Assembly (NCBI GenBank): GCA_029215795.1
Contig: JARDYH010000002.1
Span: 19,523,001-19,587,000 of the forward strand
DNA: 64,000 nt
Source: Anniella stebbinsi
Lineage: Eukaryota > Chordata > Lepidosauria > Squamata > Anniellidae
Direction: 5' to 3'
Shown here: in pieces, positions 56,818 through 64,000 of the stretch
How positions within the stretch are numbered: position 1 is the first letter of the stretch
Layout: each line of letters opens with the position of its first letter
Made by a program: the position numbers and the translations under genes
Notes under the pieces: generated by a model
The model's database searches: none
What the model saw: only the letters and a program-made list of their open reading frames with translations
What the model was told of the DNA's origin: nothing

Positions 56818-56850
56818 CGGGGTGGGAAAATCCTCTTTGAGTGACATGTC

Positions 56851-57705
56851 AGGGCGGGGATTCCCCTACTACCAAGTATCATCAAAAATATGAATGAGTG
56901 ATGTGTGTGGTTAATTTGTTTACATTTTCAAAACCTCCTGTGATTGGAGGTGAAGGAATTTATTTATTCATTTTACTGAGTAACAGAGACAAGCTGATTT
57001 CCCTCCCCACCTTCCTTTGCTATTGGAGAATTGCAGAGCAGAGAGCAGAACTGTGAATCCCAAGGGTGGCACTTTCTCTGGAACAATTTCCCCCACTTGG
57101 CAGCTGTTTTACCACCAAGACAAAACGAGAGAAAAACTGTGAAAAGAAACGCGGGGCTTTTTTTTTTTCCTTACTGTAATTATTGTAACATACAAGCACA
57201 GCGGGAGCAAGCTGTGAACAGTTTAAGGCTTTAATTCCAACACTTAGTATTCAGGGAATAATAGATGGCACTCACCTCATTTGAAAGATGACAGTGTCAC
57301 TTAAGTAATATTAAATCTGCAGTGTGCCCCGCAGGAATTGCAGGCAGTTGCAAGCAATGGGCGGCACCACCAGATCCTCCTTTTGGACTTATGTGTCTTG
57401 GTTGCTTTCTCTGTCCTGGTCAGCTATCAGCCAAGGATACTTTCGTGTGCTAAAAGTCCAGTATTGAGTTGAACAGAGAGCCTCAAACTTCAGTTCCAGT
57501 CTTGTTTAATGAAGGCAACAGATTCTTGAGTTTCCCCAGTCCTTTCTGCCACTACGATAAGACATGAGGGTCAAAAAGCATCTCCTCACATGGGCATTGG
57601 AATGTATACTTGGTGCCCCCGCCCCCGCTGAAGTTTTCCCTTAGGGGCGGCTTACCTTGGAGTAACATGAAGCACTTCCTTAGGAAGCAGGTTCTATATG
57701 GAGAA
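56851..57705. other. unassigned sequence upstream of the CpG island
   Basis: No gene or repeat family recognised. Confidence 0.4.
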
Positions 57706-57958
57706 TCGACCATATGGAAAGGAGGACAGGGCTCCTGTATCTTTAACAGTTGCATAGAAAAGGGAATTTCAGCAGGTGTCATTTGTATGCATGCAGCACC
57801 TGGTGAAATTCCCTCTTCATCACAACAGTTAAGGCTGCAGGAGCCCTACCCTCCTTTGTAACTGCTCATGCTAGGCAGGGCTCCTTCAGCTTTAACTGTT
57901 GAAATTCCCTTTTCTATACAACTGTTAAAGGTACAAGAGCCTGTCCTCCTTTCCACCC
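57706..57958. mobile_element. TA-type foldback MITE, partly deleted (family J-fold)
   Basis: CGACCATATGGAAAGGAGGA, TTTAACAGTTGCATAGAAAA and CCCTCTTCATCACAACAGTT, then a mirrored half with CAGCTTTAACTGTTG, CCCTTTTCTATACAACTGTT and a shortened right end CCTTTCCACCC. Parts of the second arm are deleted relative to the 44.81-kb copy. Confidence 0.8.
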
Positions 57959-58833
57959 TAGAACAATTTCATTGCCTCCAATTTCTATCTCTATGTGTCA
58001 TTAAAAAAAACAGCTCCCATCTAGAGCAGATCCATCAATCAATCCTTTTGACCTTTTTACTTCAGGTGTGAAAGCATGTGAAGCTGGCAATTATCATTTT
58101 GAAATCCTCCAAGGTGACGTTCTCCCTTGCCATTTTCCAGCTATACTTACGAATTAATGCCTAGAACTAGGCCGGTAGCCAGAAATGTTGTGAGGAAGAG
58201 GCCTAAGAATACAGGATATGAATCAATGAAGGATGGCCAGAAACCAAATACTGGTAGCTTAATATGCTTTGGTTAATTAATTGCATTGCATATTACTGAA
58301 ATAAGTCTTTATTATTATTATTTAAGATTGAATTTGTCAGTTATCCCAGTGCAAGCATCAGTTGGAATACGGGAAACCTAGATCATGTTTACACGTGATT
58401 GATTTTTTAAATATATATCTTCATAAATAAAAGGGTTAGGTATTTCCTTCTCCTACAACAAACAGCTGTCCCTGCCATTCAGCAGGGTAAATGGTAGCAC
58501 ATGGGGGGGGGGGGGAGCGGAGGTGGGGGGGGAGGCAGATGAAGGCAAGTGTCTGAGTGATGCAGCAAGACTTTAAAAACATTCGCCTTAAAAGGGGGCT
58601 GTGAGAAAATACTGTATTTTCCTATTTGTTTATGTTTTAATAAGTATATGTTTTAATGTCCTCTGTGAGCCTGATATTATAATGCAACTGAGTAAGCCAG
58701 GGTACCATGTATGAGGCCTAAAAGAGTTGTGGCTGCCATGATTACGGTTGCTTATGACAGGAGGCTTCAGGCTGAGCTTGAAAATGTCCAGGGAGAGAAG
58801 ACGCTGTTGTTTGCATTGGCCAAATAGATCAAC
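57959..58833. other. unassigned sequence with G-rich run
   Basis: A 13-base G run lies at 58503-58515 and a second G-rich stretch directly after it. No gene recognised. Confidence 0.4.
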
Positions 58834-58902
58834 AAAGGCAATTGGCAGTTAGAAGTTCCATAAGGAAAACAAAGGCGATTGGCAGTTAGAAGTTCCATAA
58901 GG
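58834..58902 (+). repeat. 37-bp tandem duplication
   Basis: AAAGGCAATTGGCAGTTAGA, then AGTTCCATAAGG, occurs twice (58834-58870 and 58871-58902) with one difference, so the duplication is recent. Confidence 0.9.
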
Positions 58903-58934
58903 ACCATGATGGGCCAGGAGATTTGAAAAAAAAA

Positions 58935-59073
58935 GTCAGGGTGCAATTCTATGCTGTTGAAACAGGGGAAAGTCCTACAATTCCTACCATTCCCCAGCCA
59001 GTGTAGCTGGCTGGGGAATGTTGGGAGTTGTAGGGCATTTTCTGTTTCAACAAGCATAGAATTGCACCCTGAC
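58935..59073. mobile_element. palindromic MITE, well preserved (family G)
   Basis: Outer ends GTCAGGGTGCAATTCTATGC and GCATAGAATTGCACCCTGAC are perfectly complementary. The inner arms around CATTCCCCAGCCAGTGTAGC are also mirrored. No obvious target duplication. This is the best-preserved copy of the family in the window. Confidence 0.85.
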
Positions 59074-59604
59074 AGACTAGTCACTAAGGGAGAGCTAGAG
59101 TTGATGACAGGGCAATTAGACCGAAGGGAGAGTGTTCAAAGGTGGGTTAGGAGAAAGCCCAGTTCTGAGGGAACCTGACTGGAATGTTTGAATATCAGTG
59201 CAGGCGATTGAGAATGAGGTGCTGTGGAGCAGTGTCAAGCACCAAAAGGTTTCAGACAGAAATCTGATGAGAGGGAACTCCAACAGGTGGTTACTGAAAC
59301 AATATCATCACCCCAGAAGCTGGAGGCAACAGGAAGAGCTGGAGACAGAGGAAGACTGCTGTACAGCACCTGTTCCTGGCTGTGAGAGATTGGCTAGGGG
59401 TGAAGTTTAGGGAAATTTGGTCTGAGGGAAATGTTATTGAGAGCTTATTAGCAGGAAAGACTCTGTTGTCATTACGGATAGTAACAAAGCATATTTAGTA
59501 CAATTAAGTGAACCTAACCTGTTATTTGAAAAGTGGCACCTTGTTATCTTATGTATATAATTATCTTAATGAACCTCTTACCTTTTGATTTCCAGCTGTG
59601 TTAG

Positions 59605-59700
59605 GCTGTTGCAGCATGAACAACAAAGAGTCTGCTGGCATCTTAAAGATGAACAAAGTAATTATGGCAAAGGCCACTTAAACTAACATCGGTGATCTAC
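59605..59700 (-). repeat. dispersed repeat fragment (family P)
   Basis: GCAGCATGAACAACAAAGAG, TCTGCTGGCATCTTAAAGAT and GAACAAAGTAATTATGGC are the complement of the family's second half. Confidence 0.5.
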
Positions 59701-59769
59701 AACCCACCCTTTCCCTCTCACAGGCCTTGGCTCGTAGGCCTTGTGCAGTTGCCCAACCTAGAGTTTACT

Positions 59770-59813
59770 TTTGGAGCTGGCTGGGAATCATTTTGGAGCT
59801 GGCTGGGAATCAT
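59770..59813 (+). repeat. 22-bp tandem duplication
   Basis: TTTGGAGCTGGCTGGGAATC, then AT, occurs twice without change. Confidence 0.9.
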
Positions 59814-61045
59814 TGCTGTGAGGTTTCTGTCTAGCAAGAAACAATCTTGAAGGGCTGCTGGCACGACTGGCTCTAGGTGAACTTGTGCTCCGTGCCTCCT
59901 TTCCAATGGTTCATCTTTGAATACCTTCTTTTTTTTATTGAATGTGTAGTTCATTTCACAACTGCTACACGATTTGCATGCACGGTTTATCCCATTCATA
60001 CAGGATAAGAAATTTGAATGCATGGAACTGATCAAACTCACTCACGCTTGCTCATGTGCACATCAATTGTTGAGTGGGCACTGATGTTGCAAATTTCCCC
60101 ACAAAAAGCAAATGCAACGCTGGCTGCGCAACTCCATGTTGCCAGCTTTGCAAGTGAAGAACTATTTGCACTATTAGTTTCAGCTGTCGAGTGAGCATTT
60201 TAATAGGTAGCCCAGGCACACACCCCTCAGCCCCTAAATCCACTCCTGGCTGCAGGTGGCTGCTGTTGTTTTGTGGGGCAGGGTACGGATGATTGATGCT
60301 TTCAAAGAATTTTAAGTGAAGGAGGCCCCATAGTGAATAAGTCATTTACAAGATCTATGTAAATCAATCTTATGGAGTAATGTCCCATTGAGGGAGTGGT
60401 AACAACAGGTTCTACAGCCCTCTTGGTATATTTTGTGGTAACGTTTGTTCAAATGTACAACACCCATCTGCAGATTCAAGTGATAAATTTTAATGTTCGT
60501 CTGTGTTTTTTTGCACTTAGAAAGCCAGCATGCCTAGAAGACTGGTTTGGGTTAGCCTTCACCCCAATGCACTATTTTGTTACATGAAGGATAGTTTTTA
60601 TGAGAGAACACTCAATACATAGAAGCTCCCCTCTGCAGCCTGAAGGGGCATACGCCAAGAAAAGTGTTATTCCTTGATTGTGCTGAACGTACAAATTGGG
60701 CCTAAGCACACCAGAGATCCAGTTACTTTTTTGCTTGATTCAAGATTTGGAAATCCCTTGACTTCACACTCAAGACCGTTTAACTATAATGTACAATAAA
60801 ATAGTTTCGGCTGTTGGGTGGTATAGAAATGAAACAAATAAATAAAATGTATAATAAAATGATACATTTACATGTTCCATGTAGGGTAAAAAGTTACACA
60901 TTACTGCAAAACAACATCTAAAGTACCTGTCCAGCCACATCAGTAAAGTTGTGACAGCTTGACAACAAAATACATGTAAATATTATTGGTGGGAATAGTG
61001 TTCATTATTTAATAACAGCTGCACCAAGAAAGGGCTAGATTATTA
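59814..61045. other. mostly unassigned sequence
   Basis: A short retroposon-type tail lies at about 60795-60850 (GTTTCGGCTGTTGGGTGGTA, then TAGAAATG before AAATAAATAAAA). No gene recognised. Confidence 0.4.
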
Positions 61046-61689
61046 GGGTGACCAGATATCAGGAAAAACCAGGACATGTCAGGATTTTTGGCAACAAATC
61101 CATGAAGGGGGGGAAATTATGAAATTTGAAGAAAAATCTGGATTTTCCCCATCCTCCCCCCACCCAAAGGGCAGTTCTACTTCATAGTCAATGGGAATTA
61201 ACAACAATGCTTACAGCTCCATCATTTTTAAAGATAAAGAAGTGAAACTTGCAACCATGATAGCCCTTAGGTAGGGCTTTAGCCACGCCAAATTTGAAGC
61301 AGATTCGTTCATCTGTTATAATAATAATAATAATTATTATTATTATTTATTTCTTACCCGCCTCTCCGTCCAGATCGAGGCGGGGAACAACAACATGATA
61401 AAATACATAAAACGGATTAAAACATGACACATATTATTAGAACTGCATGATTTTTAGGATTTTGTTTTTTAAGTTTGAGGTTTTGATTTTTAAAAACTCA
61501 TTTTTATAGATAAGGAGAGGAAACATGGCATCATGATCTCTCTTCAGTAGAACAGAATCCTCTTGTGTGCTGTAAAATCAGACATGTGACCATGGCTATG
61601 TTCAGGTGGGCACACCCCTTGGTGCTGGACACGCCCCCTGGAGGGCGGACACATTGTCCTCCTTTTTGGTTTCCAAAATGTGGTCACCC
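61046..61689 (-). mobile_element. TA-flanked non-autonomous DNA transposon with internal repeat units (family J)
   Basis: Termini GGGTGACCAGATATCAGGAA and GTTTCCAAAATGTGGTCACC, then C, are inverted over about 9 bases. TA lies at 61044-61045 and 61690-61691. In complement the interior carries two partial copies of the ~170-bp unit seen in the 25.34-kb array (AAGTTTCACTTCTTTATCTT and CATGATGCCATGTTTCCTCT). A SINE-type tail is nested at 61318-61440. No transposase. Confidence 0.75.
61318..61440 (-). repeat. nested retroposon 3' tail with (AAT)n
   Basis: An ATAATAATAATAATTATTAT run, then CCCGCCTCTCCGTCCAGATC, GAGGCGGGGAACAACAACAT and an A-rich stretch. In complement this is the common reptile retroposon tail. 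It splits the repeat units of the host transposon. Confidence 0.65.
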
Positions 61690-62327
61690 TAGATTAGCTG
61701 AAGTCATAAGGTTTTGAAAACTTGGTCTAAAGTTGAATGATTGACGTGTGGGTTGTTGGGTGAGTGCACACTCCTGGCTTTGAGTCGAATGCATTTGCGT
61801 CTTGCAAAGTTAGCAGGCTGGTGAAAAAACTTGATTTGCTTGTTACATTTTGTTAGTTGGAAGATGGAAAGTGGAAAGACACCCTTAGACAGCTGTGAAA
61901 CTGGTGTGAGAGGAGAAGCTGGTTTATACTTTATCGTCGCTTTAAATCGATTCCTCTCCCCAAAGAGTAACACAGGACATTACTTCTCATTCTTGGATAC
62001 TCCTTCAGTTTGGAGCAAGGACTCCTAAACGTCCCCTAGTGAACTTCCCAAATTAAAAAGAACTACCCCAGAAAAATGCATCCCCACATCTGTGGGCATG
62101 TGGAAACCATGATCCAGACACAGTTATGTGTTAAAAATGCTTAACACTGATTGAGGATTTATTTATTTAAATGAATTTTTTTTAAAAATTCCACTCTTCA
62201 TCGGAGAGTTCAGGATACACATGGAAAATGCATACTACATCCCCATCCACAGTATGTAGGGGAAATGGAAGCTGTACTAGATGCTTTGTGTTGAAATTTG
62301 TGCCGCCATACAGATGTTCATCTACAT
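61690..62327. other. unassigned sequence
   Basis: No gene or repeat family recognised. Confidence 0.4.
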
Positions 62328-62620
62328 CAGGGGTCTGGGACCTCAGGCCTGGGGGCCCAATCCAGTCCTTTGGGGTTTCCCAGATGCCTCTTCCTCCCCT
62401 GGCCCCACCCACTGATCATTTGGTGGTTTCCTGGTTTATGCAGTTCTTTCCCCCATTCCAAAAACATTGAAATGCCTCTCCTAAGGCTTAATTACTTGCA
62501 AGAAACACTTTAAGGTAAAATATACAGGCTTTTAAAAATTATTCTTGGCTCCGCCCTCTTCTGCCTTCGGAATTTGGAATGGAATTCAGACCTTAGGCTG
62601 AAAAAAGTTCAGCACCCCTG
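62328..62620 (+). mobile_element. hAT-like non-autonomous element with 8-bp target duplication, copy 3 of 3
   Basis: Starts CAGGGGTCTGGGACC and ends GTTCAGCACCCCTG, giving short inverted CAGGGGT/ACCCCTG tips. The octamer ATCTACAT is duplicated exactly (62320-62327 and 62621-62628), as expected for hAT. The interior aligns with the copies at 10.13 and 45.91 kb. 293 bp, no coding capacity. Confidence 0.85.
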
Positions 62621-62628
62621 ATCTACAT

Positions 62629-63349
62629 CCTGCCTATGTGCATGGTTCCCTATCCCTGCATGTGAATCCACATAAGGACGATGCTTCCACATAACATACT
62701 TCCATCTTGGATCAAGGACCACATTTGCATTAGCAGATGTAGATGGGCTGCCCAATCTGCACCACTTGCACTATATAGTACAAGCAAGACCAAGTTTCCC
62801 CCAAAATGCAAATTTAGGGCAAACAGGAGCGGCTCATACACTTTCTACCTTCCACGAACACTTTCTCTTTTGCCTTGTTTGCCAAGGGACTGCGGAACAT
62901 CTGCTATGGAATTCTAGCGCAACATCTGATCCTCAGTCAGCATGGCCAACGGCTGTCAGAGAACACGTTCCACATTCAGGCTGGGTTTATGCAAGCAGCA
63001 GCGTAAGGTGGGAGTGAAGTAGGGGAAGGGACTATACCACTTTAAACTACAGATGAGGAATACCACTTTTTAATGCTCCTCCAGATTAAAAACAAACACT
63101 TCCAAGTACAAAAAATGTTGCACCGGGGAGAATGGTCCTAGTCAAGCCCTTGGTATGTTGCATTGGTTTTTCTGATTGCAAGGATTTTGTTACAGGAAGT
63201 AACTTTTTTTAAAAAAAAAAATGTAACACACGCAGCCCCAGTCTGAAGTAGTGCAGCCTATTCTATCACTTCTGTATCCTCCCACCTTATTCTGCTGCAT
63301 GCATAATGTTGAACTGCAGCGTAGAACCAGGGTAAGGTATTTCAGAACC
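62629..63349. other. unassigned sequence
   Basis: No gene or repeat family recognised. Confidence 0.4.
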
Positions 63350-63441
63350 CCCCACTCGGCTATGAAGCTCACAGGGTGACCTGGGCACAGCCTCCCTTTC
63401 TAAGGCTCACCTACCCCACTGAGTTATGAGAATAAAAAAAG
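63350..63441 (+). repeat. SINE internal fragment (family B)
   Basis: CTATGAAGCTCACAGGGTGA, CCTGGGCACAGCCTCCC, then TTATGAGAATAAAAAAAG. This is the body of the family without the tRNA-like head or terminal tail. Confidence 0.6.
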
Positions 63442-63717
63442 AGGGCGTGATGCTTGCCCTCCCTAATTGACCTTCTCACTGTGTGAGGAACCCGACGAGC
63501 TACTGAAGAAACTTAAACCTCCCCACAATACAGTTTGCATGCTAGTTTGCTCCCCGCTCCCCTTCCCCAATTGTTCCTTTAGGCCACAGTTATGTCCTTC
63601 TCCTGCCCCGTCCCGTTACTTTGAGGGCTTTGGGGAGGAACCTCACCTGAGGCCTACATGGGTCAGTTGAGGCAGCCTAGGGGAGCCTGAAGCTCCTCAT
63701 TGAGTGACCTCTGGATT
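63442..63717. other. unassigned sequence
   Basis: No gene or repeat family recognised. Confidence 0.4.
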
Positions 63718-63830
63718 TCTAGATTTTCCTGGAGTGCAACTGTCATGAACCTTGATCATAAGTTGGGTTGAGGCTGGAGCTAGAGTCCAACAACATCTGG
63801 AGGGACACAGGTTCCCCCACCCCTGCTCTC
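63718..63830. repeat. palindromic MITE, second half (family E)
   Basis: GAGCTAGAGTCCAACAACAT, CTGGAGGGACACAGGTTCCC and CCACCCCTG mark the terminal arm. The first arm is strongly diverged. Confidence 0.55.
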
Positions 63831-64000
63831 AGACAAATAAGCACATTCATCCCCCTAGAAGAATGAAGTGCTCTCTGTTTTTGCAGACATCTTTCAGAAC
63901 CTACCAAGATTTACAGTACCCTTGACACTTGCGAATTCATGATGGAGCACCAATGTGAGCAACCATTAAGGACCACTTAGTCTAAATGATAATGAATCAC

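Larger units (their letters stand above)
55180..56850. promoter_or_regulatory. CpG island, likely promoter
   Basis: CG dinucleotides are frequent over two adjoining blocks (about 55180-55730 and 55850-56830), unlike the CpG-poor surroundings. No TATA box is evident. Two inverted CCAAT boxes lie at the right end. The island also covers a plausible minus-strand first exon with a consensus donor. Such islands usually mark promoters in vertebrates. A family-E palindrome at 55588-55680 is embedded in it. I cannot tell from sequence alone whether transcription is leftward only or bidirectional. Confidence 0.65.

Overview
This 64 kb window looks like intergenic or intronic DNA from a vertebrate, most likely a squamate reptile (lizard). 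The evidence is the repeat content: 5'-truncated L1 copies with a CX3CX7HX4C knuckle in the ORF2 C-terminus, CR1-type LINE 3' ends, several tRNA-derived SINE families of the reptile type, many short palindromic or terminal-inverted-repeat DNA elements (two with clean 8-bp hAT-type target duplications), and abundant CA, TC, GAAA and AAT microsatellites. There is no bacterial, phage, plasmid or CRISPR signal. The species call is inference from repeat style.

Layout. 1-20 kb: old SINE, CR1 and palindromic fragments, a 35-bp polypurine minisatellite at 2.64-3.26 kb, and stretches of unique AT-rich sequence, two of which (5.64-5.99 and 14.28-14.56 kb) could be conserved non-coding elements. 20-31 kb: the most layered region. 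It holds a TA-flanked DNA transposon with a nested SINE, an L1 insertion with an 18-bp target duplication that splits a head-to-head repeat, a four-copy ~170-bp tandem array, a recent ~380-bp inverted duplication (26.13-26.51 and 27.56-27.94 kb), a compound palindrome, a CR1 tail and a second L1. 31-50 kb: mostly unique sequence with scattered SINEs and palindromic elements, a CpG-dense patch at 38.0-38.3 kb, and a third L1 on the minus strand at 48.8-49.95 kb with an uninterrupted 326-codon ORF2 tail. 50.6-51.8 kb: a CpG-rich hAT-like non-autonomous element with an 8-bp target duplication and a core of repeated ~160-190-bp palindromes. 52-55 kb: CR1 and MITE copies. 55.2-56.85 kb: a CpG island with two CCAAT boxes and a plausible minus-strand first coding exon ending at a consensus splice donor, the only strong candidate for a host gene. 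If real, the gene runs leftward and most of the window is its first intron. 57-64 kb: upstream sequence with more DNA-transposon and SINE fragments, including a 293-bp hAT-like copy with a perfect 8-bp target duplication.

Apart from that candidate exon and decayed retrotransposon reading frames I can support no protein-coding gene, and no tRNA, rRNA or other RNA gene. Nothing here amounts to an undescribed biological system. The most unusual objects are the palindrome-cored CpG-rich hAT element, the recent inverted duplication, and the transposon family carrying internal tandem units.
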